Shown: piece by piece, positions 53,701 to 63,865 of the stretch
How the letters are laid out: every line of letters starts with the position of its first letter
Numbering within the stretch: the stretch's first letter is position 1
Source: Xiphydria camelus
Taxonomy: Eukaryota; Arthropoda; Insecta; Hymenoptera; Xiphydriidae
Length of the DNA stretch: 64,000 nucleotides
Assembly: GCA_963678675.1 (NCBI GenBank)
Contig: OY783191.1
Span: forward strand, 11,038,115 to 11,102,114
Direction of reading: 5' to 3'
Notes under the pieces: model-generated
The model's database searches: none
Seen by the model: only the letters and a program-made list of their open reading frames with translations
Told to the model about the DNA's origin: nothing
Translations under genes and position numbers: made by a program

Positions 53701-54991
53701 TCTTCTACATGCGACGTTTTTCGGCGCCACTGCACTTTTCTTTCGCACTTTACTCACTCCTTCTGTTGGCGACTCTGCCGCGTTTTCTTTCCACGCCTTC
53801 CAATTTTCACCTTGACTCAGGCTTTCATTTCATTTTAATTGCACCTTTCGTCGCCGAGGCAGAGCTCGACCACTCTGACGAGGATCACGTTGACGGTAGT
53901 CCCTTCCTCCACGACTGCCAGTCGCTTCTCTCTGCAATTAGGTATCAGTCGTGTTATTTAGTTGAACATCGAAAAAAACCCGAATTATTATGTCTTATAG
54001 TTTCAAACAATTACTCACCATTATTCCAGCATTCACAATTTTGAGGTTACACTTCGATCTCCCGCATTTATCTACCTCCCGCTTTTACCTATCGGGAAAT
54101 TAGATATTTCAAACGTTTCGCTCGTATGCGCGCCATCTTCAAAAGCCACCTTTAACTAAAACACTGCCGAAGTCAAGTTTCAGGAAAATTCAGGTCGCTG
54201 CACCTGCTCGACTAGCCATTGGACATACGGTATACTCATTACGTTTTATAATATTTTATGAGGAAGTATGTCGACATTTGAATGGAGAAAAAATAATTGT
54301 CCTTAATAGTCGAACTTGTATATATTCTATACCTGTTGATAACAATTCTTTGGATGTATTATTACTCATAACCATTTTGTTACAGGCATGGAGTGATGAG
54401 GAACTACAATATGTAGACGTCGAGCACTTATTAAATAATGAATGTGCGGAAGGATCTTCCGCGCAATGCAATAGTGCAAATGTTAAGGAATTTATTCCAC
54501 TGGAACCACAGGAGTTTTCTCCGAAGAGCAGTTGGCAGGTATTGGAAGACAGCAGTAGTAGCTGGAAGAAGGAGAGAAAAACGTCACCAATGGGAAGAAC
54601 AACAACTGTAGAAAAAACAACTGGAGATTCCGTCGATGCCAAATCATACGTTCCTATCACGCCAATCAATACGCATTCGATATCACGAAAAACAGGCATG
54701 AAGAGAACATCAGCTGCAAAAAGATACGATGAATCTATCAATCAAACAAAAAAATTAGCCGCAATATCATTGAGAGACAGCGAAATCCGGCAATCATATT
54801 ATGCAGAGAAGTTAAAACTCTATCAGAAGGAGTTGGCTCTGAAAGAAAGAGACGTCGCTGCCAAAGAAAATATATATACATTATTGAAGCAGTTGGTAGA
54901 AAAAAAGGTAATGAATAGTTTATCAGCAAAGACTTTATTTTCAAAAATTTTTTGCTAACGAAATGTTTATTTTACACTTTCCCAGCTGTAA
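50712..54991 (+). CDS. Myb/SANT-like partner protein of Harbinger D
   Basis: Exons: 50712-50784, about 50851-50902, 50996-51141, 52057-52230, 54386-54907 and a two-codon last exon at 54986-54991. The Myb/SANT-like domain is clear: FMGKHPELRSGKFSAAFTYK, LWEEVTAQLHEIPGAVKEWK, QWRK then TWQDMRNSSKAKNSSIKKYS and KQTGGGPA. The C-terminal part is Ser/Thr-rich and ends in a charged helix (RQSYYAEKLKLYQKELALKE). Junctions after exon 2 keep phase; the exon 1 to exon 2 join does not read through with the strong donor, so either a weaker donor (CTA|GTTGGT) is used or a small frameshift exists. F9 lies in the fourth intron, leaving its splice sites untouched. Role as for other Harbinger partners. Confidence 0.65.
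51190..51600. other. intron with TGCAATATT-type repeats
   Basis: Loosely repeated GCAACATTGCCGCAATATTAC and ATTGCAGTTGCAGTG motifs in both orientations; possibly a decayed palindromic MITE. Confidence 0.35.
52494..52686 (+). CDS. small spliced Arg/Gly-rich frame in F9 left arm
   Basis: ATG (52494-52496)|GTGAGTAA, acceptor CTAATTGCAG, exon 52585-52686. The 34-residue product starts MREATGSRGGRDYRQRDPRQ and ends RRRKVQLK. Compared with F6 it differs by two in-frame codons and a few substitutions, with splice signals and stop preserved. Expression and function unknown. Confidence 0.4.
52874..53083 (+). pseudogene. Ser/Arg-rich coding-like segment in F9 left arm
   Basis: Encodes SRRSRYAAAPVDNDSRYSSR, then a K/R/S-rich tail ending HKMSKQDLQ. 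Corresponds to 29954-30130 in F6, with one Ser codon fewer and conserved frame. Mirrored copy near 53433-53642 on the other strand. Confidence 0.4.
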
Positions 54992-55084
54992 GGATTTTAC
55001 CAAACAGGGAAGCTAATATTTATCACATCGCCAAAGGATATTAGTTGTACACGGAAGTATCGCGGGTACTTAACGAAGCAGGTA

Positions 55085-55376
55085 AAGGTGTTCTTTTTGG
55101 TATGAAAAACATTGAAGTAGACTTATAATTAAGACTTATATACTATGTCAGTATACAGACCGTCTCCCACTATACACGCCAGCGTAGGGAGTTGCATATC
55201 AGTTGACGCCTCCGATCCGCTGCAGGGGCCAGCGCCTGTGTACGGCGCTAGGCGGATAACCGATATGCAACCCGCTACGCTGGCGTGTATAGTGGGAGAC
55301 GGTCTGTATACTGACATAGTATATGTCTTAATTATAAGTCTACTTCAATGTTTTTCATACCAAAAAGAACACCTTA
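55085..55376. mobile_element. 292-bp palindromic element
   Basis: AAGGTGTTCTTTTTGGTATG at the left is mirrored at the right; the inner arms CAGTATACAGACCGTCTCCC and TATACACGCCAGCG also pair. Loop about 50 bp. It lies between the Myb/SANT stop and the transposase stop of Harbinger D, six bases from F10. Confidence 0.8.
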
Positions 55377-55381
55377 CATAA

Positions 55382-55575
55382 CCGTATGTCCCATTGGTAA
55401 CGCAAGTATTTGAATTTCCCTGATATTTGACTTTGGTAGTGGCTGGGTCGGCGCTTTAGTCCTGATAGGCCAACTCTAACTATCAGGCCTATCAGGACTA
55501 GAGCGTCGACCCAGCCAATACCAAAGTGAAATGTCAGGGAAATTCAAATACTTGCGTTACCAATGGGACATTCGG
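55382..55575. mobile_element. foldback element F10, 194 bp
   Basis: CCGTATGTCCCATTGGTAAC start, mirrored by GTTACCAATGGGACATTCGG. Arms contain TTTGACTTTGGTAGTGGCTG. The smallest complete member of the family. TA on the right; AA on the left. Confidence 0.8.
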
Positions 55576-55751
55576 TATACTGACTGGTGCATTACTTATC
55601 TAGACTAGTGCATTATACATTGTAAAGAGCGATTTATATGCAAAAATTATTGGTTAAAGTGACTTTTATTAAACGTTGAAACCAATCTAAAGTATTCTGA
55701 TAACGATAGTACTTATATTTCGTATCCCATTCTTAGTAGAAAGAGGTATTT

Positions 55752-57256
55752 CTAAGAGAAATACCGTCTTATTAAATTCATACGGATTCTTCGCCCGGCT
55801 GTTAAATCTGGATTTCTATTTTCCATGACCATTGGGTCATTTTGTTCACCAACGTCATCCATGCCGAAGTCCAATTCTTCATTGTCTTCTTCTATGTCAG
55901 GTGCAGGAACGTTATCGTGAATGCACATGTTATGCAATACAACACATGCGTTAATAATTCTTGAGCACATGACTGGGTGATAATGAAGGGCTCTATGCTT
56001 TAATAAACACCGGAATCTCATCTTCAAGAGACCGTTGCAGCGTTCAATAAGCGATCTGGTGCTCATTTGTCGAGCGTTGTATCTCACTGCCACATTCTGT
56101 TCATCGTGTAGCATTGGAGTCATCATCCAAGGTCTTAGAGCGTAACCAGAATCACCTGTAAGGCAGTATAATATGTGATGTTTAATATTAGAAGTGAAGA
56201 ACAATTGAAACGTCCCCATCAGTTCGAAGACTTTCTATTAATACATAATCTTGGAAATTACCGAGCAAGAAGAAATTGTGTCCACGATGAAACACGTCTT
56301 GCATAATCGGAAGAACATTACAATTATTCCAAATATACGAGTCGTGAGTACTTCCAGGATATCTTGCATTGACATTAATAATTCGAAGATCGGGATCACA
56401 TATCTGTAAATGATATTTTTTTAACGTTATGTCTCAATGAATGTCTAATAAGAATGGTATATATGTCATTTCACATTATCTTCCTACCAACTGTACATTG
56501 ATGGAATGATATCCTTTTCTGTTAACGTAAAAATGTTCTGCATAAGCTGCATCGTCTTTTGGAGGCGAAGCAATTGCAACATGGGTACAGCCAATACAAC
56601 CGATTGCCCCAGGAAATTGATGTTCTGTCCAGAATCTAAACATATACGATATAATAAAAGTTACGAAACATAATTGTTTATGGATGACAAGATACGATTT
56701 CTTTGATTGCGGGCTATCTCTGTTACTCTCTCTTACTTATTACGAAGGTGTTGTAGTTTCTGAATGTTGCCTGGAAAACACACCCAATTATCGAATATTT
56801 GTGGTAAATTTAGAATATCTATAACGTTTCTAATGGATCTGCTAACCGAAGATTGACTAACAGCCATTTGAACATTACTTCCAATACAATTCTGATAGCT
56901 TCCCGATGCTACAAAGCGTAATGCAGCTAGAACCTGTGAGAATGTAATATAACATTATATGTTTCATGAGGAATAACTATATCTATGTACTTACATGCTG
57001 CACTTTCGTTCAAACTTACTTGTACAGTTACGTCTAAAGCTGAAGCGCGTGATAGTTCTGCGGAATTTTCTTCTACAATGTTTATAACTCGGATTGCTGT
57101 ATCCTTTTTTAATCTGAACAATTTTACGAATTGCTTTTCTGTTAATTGGAACGCATCGTCTCTTACGTGAAAACGTTGTGCGTCATTATAATCGTAAGCA
57201 TTTTCCAACTGTTCTGCGACGTGAAGCTGTACAGCGTTTTGCATTGCCATATCCAT
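55752..57256 (-). CDS. PIF/Harbinger transposase D, first catalytic Asp replaced by Gly
   Basis: Five exons, 57256-57020, 56933-56737, 56635-56488, 56403-56262 and 56155-55752, give 375 residues in frame. It has FQLTEKQFVKLFRLKKDTAI, an HTH (MAVSQSSVSRSIRNVIDI), then GAIGCIGCTHVAIASPP where the family reads GxID(G/C)THVAI. The codon at 56590-56592 is GGC (Gly) instead of Asp. The second Asp (LLGDSGYALRPWMM) and the Glu (RSLIERCNGLLKMRFR) are present. Without the first metal-binding Asp the enzyme should not cut DNA. All splice sites and the frame are intact, so loss was recent or the protein kept a DNA-binding use. Confidence 0.8.
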
Positions 57257-57339
57257 TATTATTACTGTGATGTTGTGGACTGCGATTACTCGGACTGGGA
57301 AACTTGATTTATTGACTACTATCACAAACGACACACGAT

Positions 57340-58389
57340 GTACAATGAGTAACTATGCTACTCGTGGAATAAACTGCAATGAAAGATTCCACGCTTTGTA
57401 ATCGAATAAGTACCAATGTGGAGAATACGTACAAGGTGTAATATATATGTATATATGTATAAAGAAATTACCTTTTGCCTTTCGTGGCGATTTTTTGCTT
57501 ATCTGAACCGTACTGACATAAGTGGAAAATTCTTCCGTATTGTAGCTATATATAACATAAGAAAAAATAAAACATTAGATAATGTCAATTGACGTTTTCA
57601 TTGACAATCGGTTTGCTAATTGTGATTTGTCAGTGCAACACATGATTTTGTTATAGATTAAGTTACGGGTTATATGTGGTTATGTACGCTATAGATATAC
57701 GACTTACGCGTTTTGCAATGTTTTCGTTTCAGTTATTTTATCCGCCGTCAACGTCAGACCTGAGAAACATTATATCTATGATAAACAATATTCTTTGTTC
57801 TGAAATACTTCTTCGTTATTGCCTACCCCGTTTGAATCAGTGACTCCGAAAATCACAAGCACATGAATGCGTCTGCACCTAGCACGTATGGATGTCTATC
57901 GCAACATTTATAACTTACAACATATCTTTTGCTACAATGTTTCATGTTTAGTGGGTAATGACTAACGAAATCGTAAGACTTAACAATATATTTAAATGTC
58001 AATTTCAATATTTACATATATTAGGTAAAATGAAACATTCAAATTTACATTATCAATATAAAGTTGTCTGTTTTTTCCATCAAGTTTCGCGGTTAATATC
58101 AATAATCACTCCTTCTCAGACATTAAATGTTGCATATACATTACATTAATTTCTATTTTGCCAATCATTTGTAATTCGGCAAAATAACACTACATTCTAT
58201 GGAAATATTTGAATTATCGCATACGACTTTGCATGTCGTGTGAGATATACCCACTCGAGATGAACCATTCGATAATTGTCGCATGTGACGTCACATATCG
58301 CATACGAAACGATTCAAGAATACGAAAGAGGCTCTCGCATGGTATATCGCATGCGACATCTAGGGTCACACTTTGAAGAATTGGGCCCC
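57340..58389. other. right non-coding region of Harbinger D
   Basis: No gene. Near the right TIR are several CGCATRCGA dyads (58215, 58277, 58298, 58335-58358), matching those at the left end. Confidence 0.5.
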
Positions 58390-58594
58390 AGGGGGTCGAT
58401 TGTCTATCTCAAACCTAGTGAAAATGCTAAAAGTGAGTACGTTTTGCGATTGCGTAAAATTCATCATGGTGAAAATGAGAGATATTTCACGTGAGATCTC
58501 TCGGCAAGAAAATTCATGTCGAAACAGTGACATTGTACGAAAGACGCGCGAAATATTGTGCATGTGACTTTATTTACTTGAAGCGTTGATTATT

Positions 58595-60678
58595 ATGGAT
58601 ATATTATTACTTATTATTAGTGACGAAATTGATGTTCACGAATACGAAATTGAAGTGCTTAGAACAACTCGGCGAAGACTAAGAGATGCGCAAGATCCAT
58701 TCGAGATTCCCGAAAATTATTTTCGTCAGTTGTACAGGTTAGAATTCAGATACTATCAACAAGTTTAATGTAGACCATTTTCATACAATACTGTATATAT
58801 TTAATTTAGGTTTTCTAAAGATGCTATAAGAAGCATAATTGACGAATTAAGACCTTTCATGCCTGTTGTGAGAAGGAGCACCTGTATTCCTCATGAATTA
58901 CAGGTATGTAATTTTACTATTTAATTATTTAATAAACTGCATAATATTACTTGGTAATAATTTGTCATATTTCTTCATATTTTTTTCAGGTTTTAGCAAC
59001 TATAAATTTTATGGCATCTGGATCATATCAGAGAAGAGTTGGGCAAGACTTTTTGACGTGCATGTCGCAAACAACAATCAGCACGTATCTTCATTCTACT
59101 GTTAATGCTCTGAATGAGATCATGGAAAACTGGATATGTTTTCCTGTAACCGATGCTAAACTACAACAAACAAAAGAAGAGTAATATTTTACTTCATAAA
59201 TATAATTTTTGTTCTTCGTCATTTTGAATATTTGGTTGTGTTGCCACAGAAAATTAATTTCACTTCGTCTATATAATCATGGTTTTTTAGAGTTATATTA
59301 TATTACTGCAGGTTTTTCAGAAATACTGGATTTCCCGGAGTTATCGGAGCAATAGACAGAACACACATTGCTATTTTTCCACCACAGCATGAAAGAGAGT
59401 ATCTTTTTATTAATAGAAAGTTATATCACTCTCTAAATGTTCAAATCGTAAGTACCAAAAAAATATTGTATCTATGATACTAAATGCTTTTGATTAACTG
59501 TTCTGACAGAGTGGTTTCCTTAAATTATGACTTCTTATATTGCTAGAAATGTTATAGCATTTTCGTTTCACTTCTCTCTAAACATTCCAACAGCTATTTT
59601 CTTAGTTTTTAATCACTGATGTGGCTGAGAAATCAGGTTATCCGCTCTCTGAATACTTCAAGGTGTCAAATAAAAAATGTTAAGAAAAGAATTCTCAAAA
59701 CACTTTAAGAATAATCAATAAAAAATTCCATTGAATATCAGTTTCTTAACCGTCCATTACGTGAATGGGGATTGATATTCGATATATGTATAATACTCAA
59801 TCTGTTTCATGTAGAATTTTTATTACCTACTACAAAGTTTCTGTGATTACTCCTCTTATAAATTATTTGATTTATTTTAGATCTGTAATTACCATGGTGA
59901 AATAACGTCTGTTAATGCTGCTCATGGTGGTAGAACACATGATGCGAGAGTTTTTCGCTCATCTAGAGTTTGTGGACATTTGCAAAATCGGCACAGGGAA
60001 GGCCGAAGAAATTCGTGGCTTTTAGGTTAGATTCTTTTTTAAGTATTTAGGTATTGTTTATGATATATATGACTAAGAAATCCGAACAAATAGAAGAAAT
60101 TGTGTAATTGAACAATTGTATTGGTCTTAAATAGTGGTACCTTTATTGTAAACATATTTTTTATTCTTCAGGCGATTCTGCGTATCCTTTATTGCCATAT
60201 TTATTGACGCCGAAGTTACACGAGCCCCCGGGAACACCAGGAGCAAGATATACCGAAAACCATATTAGAACACGCGTTGTAGTAGAGAAATGCTTTGGAG
60301 TAATGAAAGGTCGATGGCGTTGTTTACGAAAAGAAAAGGCTTTACACTACCAACCTGAATTTGCAGGTAATGAAGGGCAAATATCGTTTTTGAGCTCTAC
60401 TATTAAATATTTGTCTTATAATATTATGCTTTCATATTATTGATATTATTAAAATAAAGGCATCATATCGATCTGAAACTAATTACTACTCTACAGCGCT
60501 CATAGTCAATGCTTGTTGTGTGCTGCACAACATTGCATTAAGGTGGAGGCTCCCTGAGGACGAAATACATCTAGATGAGATGGATCTCGTACCATCAATA
60601 CCTAACGAAGGTGATAATGTTGATAGCGGTGAATATGTACGAAATGAAGTTATTCGCTGGTATTTCACCAACCCGTAA
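58595..60678 (+). CDS. PIF/Harbinger transposase E (DDE), intact
   Basis: Seven exons, 58595-58737, 58810-58903, 58990-59180, 59312-59447, 59881-60025, 60172-60366 and 60497-60678, encode 361 residues; every phase matches. It reads IPENYFRQLYRFSKDAIRSI, INFMASGSYQRRVGQDFLTC, an HTH (MSQTTISTYLHSTVNAL), Asp in GVIGAIDRTHIAIFPP, RKLYHSLNVQI, AAHGGRTHDARVFR, Asp in LLGDSAYPLLPYLLTP, Glu in TRVVVEKCFGVMKGRWRCLR, and VNACCVLHNIALRW. This is a standard HARBI1-like protein with the DDE triad complete. It is close in exon layout to transposase D. Probably able to act if expressed, given its Myb-like partner downstream. Confidence 0.9.
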
Positions 60679-60830
60679 CTACGTAATCTTACAATTGTAC
60701 ATCATACTTCTTTCAATTTTAATCTGTACAAAAATCTAAATTAACACACGTTTATATTTGTATTTCTTAATAAAATTTTTATTTATGAACAATATGTGTT
60801 TATTACAGGCTTATTTTTTTATCTATAAAA

Positions 60831-61031
60831 TCACAAATACTGTGGACCTAGCTCCCGCACCACCGTCTCTTTCATAGAATTAATCGCATCAGTTAATCGA
60901 TTAATTGCAGTAATTGACTCGTTATGCCACTTCTTCTTTAACTCTATCTTTTCTGTCATGAGAATTAGTTTCTCCTTTTTTAGTTGAAGAACGTCTTCCT
61001 TAAAACTGGTGCTAGATATACAGATCATCAT
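60831..61031 (-). pseudogene. second copy of the partner C-terminal coiled-coil exon
   Basis: VLQLKKEKLILMTEKIELKK ... INSMKETVVRELGPQYL has the same heptad-like layout and the same GPQYL ending as the exon at 61160-61410. It is an extra, diverged last exon, either an alternative end or a leftover of another element. Confidence 0.45.
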
Positions 61032-61037
61032 TGCCGT

Positions 61038-61120
61038 GCTCGTGTATCAGTAGAGAGAGCTTTTGGAGTATTGAAAGGGCGATGGCGATGCTTAAGGAAG
61101 GAACGAGCATTCTCGTAATT
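61038..61120 (+). pseudogene. relic of a Harbinger transposase exon (Glu motif)
   Basis: CRARVSVERAFGVLKGRWRC LRKERAF followed by a stop. This is the block around the catalytic Glu of HARBI1-like transposases, similar to but not derived directly from the intact copy at 60172-60366. It shows that a second, deleted Harbinger copy contributed sequence here. Confidence 0.6.
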
Positions 61121-61159
61121 TTTAATAACTGCAATGTAAATACATCCTTTCCTTCGATC

Positions 61160-63865
61160 TTACATATCTAAATACTGTGGTCCCATATCTTGTATGGTGT
61201 TTTGTAACGATATTATTGCTTCTTGAATGTTTCTCATATTTTCTTTTAGCTCCTCGTGGCTTCGTTTTTGAAAGGCAAGCTGCTCTCGTGCCAATGCCAA
61301 TTTCTCCTCTTTCAGAAGTAGAATTTTGTTCTGGTATTCTGAGGTACCTGTTGTGTGTGAATCCATCATTGTTAATAGTGCCTTCCTTTCCTGTGCTTTA
61401 TTTAGATTTCCTAGAAGAAGTAATATAATACATAGTATAGAAATATTATGATTTTATTAATGTCGTCAACTCATCAATTATATATAATTTTTATTTACCT
61501 CCGCTATCTAGACGTATACGTTTCGTTCCTCTTCTATCTTTTAATGTGGAGTTTGGAATTATATTTTCCACAGACGAACGATTACGCAGTGGAAGTTACG
61601 CAGTTACGGGTTGAAATGGAATAAAAAAATCTTAATATGAAGATAAATAGGAAGGTATAGGAATAATTCAACCAATATTTTTTACATTGTACATCGAAAT
61701 ATAAAGCACCACTTGCCATTTCAGCTGGACTGTTGTGTGGCAAAGCTATTTTTTCCATTGCCTCTCTTTCTGTCCACGTCGATTTTCCGGTATCACTTGA
61801 TGATGGCATAGTGAAAAGACTCTAAAATAACATAAAATAGATTCGATATTATATTTTCCGCAACGATTACGCAATGGCTGTTGAAATGGAATGAAGAAAT
61901 CTTAATATGAAGATAAATAGGGAGGTATAGGAATAATTCAACCAATGTTTCTTACATTGTACCGTATGTCCGCGATCATTTGAACCATAGGAAAATTGCG
62001 AGTTTTGCATGAGCACCCCTTTGGGTCTCCTCGTCCAATAGAATCACCGGAGAAGCGTGAATGCGCATGCGTAGTCATCCGCGAGTGTGGCGTCGTCAGC
62101 AAGTTCAGATCGGTTATCGAAATAATCGATCTGAACTTGCTGACGACGCCACACTCGCGGATGACTACGCATGCGCATTCACGCTTCTCCGGTGATTCTA
62201 TTGGACGAGGAGACCCAAAGGGGTGCTCATGCAAAACTCGCAATTTTCCTATGGTTCAAATGATCGCGGACATACGGTACATCGAAATATAAAGCAGCAC
62301 TTGCCATTTCAGCTGGACTGTTGTATGGCAAAGCTATTTTTTCCATTGCCTCTCTTTCTGTCCACGTCGATTTTCCGGTATCACTTGATGATGGCATAGT
62401 GAAAAGACTCTAAAATAACATAAAATAGATTCGATATTATATTTTCCGCAACGATTACGCAATGGCTGTTGAAATGGAATGAAGAAATCTTAATATGAAG
62501 ATAAATAGGGAGGTATAGGAATAATTCAACCAATGTTTTTTACATTGTACATCGAAATATAAAGCACCACTTGCCATTTCAGCTGGACTGTTGTGTGGCA
62601 AAGCTATTTTTTCCATTGCCTCTCTTTCTGTCCACGTCGATTTTCCGGTATCACTTGATGATGGCATAGTGAAAAGATTCTAAAATAATATAACATAGAT
62701 TCGATATGTACAGACTAATATGATCATGTATAAATAAATTGTAAATATAAATATATACAGGGTAGGCTTAAGAGGTAGAATCAATGTATGGATCAATGTA
62801 ACTAATATTGAGATATTCCATTTTTGTCCCCACTGCTTGGTCAAATTTCTTTTCATAGCAAGAGTAATAGCCCTTGTCTTAAGGAGAAACTTCACCAAAT
62901 AGGCGGAAAACGATGGAAAAGCCTGATATTAGTTGATTTAGACCATACACCAATCTTATCTCTTAAACAACTTATCCTGTAGTCTTATACAAAAAAGTAC
63001 GTTAGTTTAATTTAATCTAACAGAATTGCTAATTACACACCTTTTGTTGAAAGGTTGAAAGAGGAGGGACGATATCATTTAATCCACCTTCGGGAATTCC
63101 TGATAAACCGCTTGCGTCAGGTGATAAAAATTCAAGCAAATCGTTTTCTAACTCTGTAGTTTTCAATTCTTTTGGGCTGCCCCCGCCTGTACCACTCATA
63201 TAACTTTTTTGGGTAGCTTTCTTTTTTAAAACATTACTCTTCCAGTCTCTCCAGGTCTAATTAATATTACAATAATATATCAAAGATTTCTTCATTTATT
63301 ATGAAACATTATTTATTATTTAAAAATGTAATTGAGCAATGAATCTGTCCGACTTGCTAACGAATTGACGAATTTTGACTCATGATCGCTCAGAAAATAT
63401 AATTCTACTAATCGTTGATCTTCTTCAATTTTATCGATTCCTCGGCGTATTAGATAGATTCATTGTCTTTAGGTTCTACCGTATGTCCTACAGTAAGCGC
63501 AACAGGAGCTGTGACCTGAAATTTGACTTCGGCAGTACTCGGGTTCGCTGCTCAAATCGGGTTCAGAAGTGTGCGCTGCGTAAGAGTGAAAAGTATCAAA
63601 CATCTGATTTCCCGATAGCTGTCAATTCGGGAGATCAAAGCACTCTTCTGAACCCAACTCTAACTATAAATGATTTGAGCAACCTCCGAGCACTCTCTGC
63701 CGAAGTCAAATTTCAGGTCACAGCTCCTGTTGCGCTTGCTGTCAGACATACGGTATATGATGATAATAATATAGATGTGTTTACCTTTCCCCATTCTTTT
63801 GCACTTTTTTTTGGCCCACATCCTGTTGAATTAAGGCCATATGTGATCGTCGTCCACATTTCATC
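61160..63865 (-). CDS. Myb/SANT-like partner protein of Harbinger E, 5' end missing
   Basis: Exons on the minus strand: 63865-63785 (DEMWTTITYGLNSTGCGPKK, KEWGK), 63256-63041 (TWRDWKSNVLKKKATQKSYM, SGTGGGSP), 62679-62551 (MPSSSDTGKSTWTEREAMEK), an exon ending at 61499 (NSTLKDRRGTKRIRLDSG) and 61410-61160 (coiled coil, KLALARE ... GPQYLDM). Phases agree except that no acceptor was found for the fourth. The first two exons form the MSANTD-like DNA-binding domain (W...LN..G.GPK...EW.K.W.D.K). The third exon is present three times in tandem. F12 lies in the first visible intron and F11 in one of the duplicated units. Transcription starts outside the window. Confidence 0.6.
61610..62705. repeat. 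tandem triplication of a partner-gene exon, about 270 bp per unit
   Basis: Units start at 61610, 61880 and 62468 with GTTGAAATGGAAT. Each contains the minus-strand exon coding MPSSSDTGKSTWTEREAMEK and its acceptor. The middle unit is lengthened by F11. A few substitutions (HNSPAEMASG versus YNSPAEMASA) distinguish them. Confidence 0.85.
61972..62277. mobile_element. foldback element F11, complete, 306 bp, TSD TA shown by empty sites
   Basis: CCGTATGTCCGCGATCATTT mirrored at the right. The centre is CGGTTATCGAAATAATCGAT. The sister units at 61680-61695 and 62541-62556 read ACATTGTACATCGAAA with no insert, whereas here the same sequence is split as ACATTGTA|element|TACATCG, so the insertion duplicated TA. 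Confidence 0.9.
63479..63753. mobile_element. foldback element F12, 275 bp
   Basis: CCGTATGTCCTACAGTAAGC at the left, right end GACATACGG, TA on both sides. Arms carry CTGAAATTTGACTTCGGCAG and its complement, plus CAATTCGGGAGATC near the centre. Inserted in an intron of the Harbinger E partner gene. Confidence 0.85.

Larger units (their letters stand above)
52285..54230. mobile_element. foldback element F9, 1946 bp
   Basis: Same ends as F6 (CCGTATGTCCAATGGCTAGT) with TA/TATA on both sides. Arms of about 875 bp pair almost throughout; the unpaired centre is 53165-53350. It carries the same Arg/Gly-rich and Ser/Arg-rich segments as F6 but lacks the F6 inner 3'-UTR-like part. Inserted in an intron of the Harbinger D partner gene. 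Confidence 0.9.
50374..58389. mobile_element. Harbinger D, 8.0 kb including nested elements
   Basis: Imperfect TIR: GGGCCCCGATTCTTGAAG at the left and, complemented at the right, GGGGCCCAATTCTTCAAAG. Both ends are followed by GCATGCGA dyads. Carries a Myb/SANT gene (plus) and a transposase (minus), convergent. Insertions of F9, F10 and another palindrome account for about 2.4 kb. The target duplication is unresolved because Harbinger E starts directly at the right border. Confidence 0.75.

Noticed and set aside
53327..54044. Frames of 160 to 200 codons in the right arm of F9 and similar ones in F6
   Set aside because: They are antisense to the Arg/Ser-rich segments and mirror the other arm. 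CAG-type and TCG-type repeats keep the opposite strand open. They have Leu/Ser/Arg-biased composition and no domain.
50374..58389. A 3-bp target duplication for Harbinger D
   Set aside because: Left flank CCA and right flank AGG do not match in any alignment of the ends, and Harbinger E starts at the right border, so no duplication is claimed.
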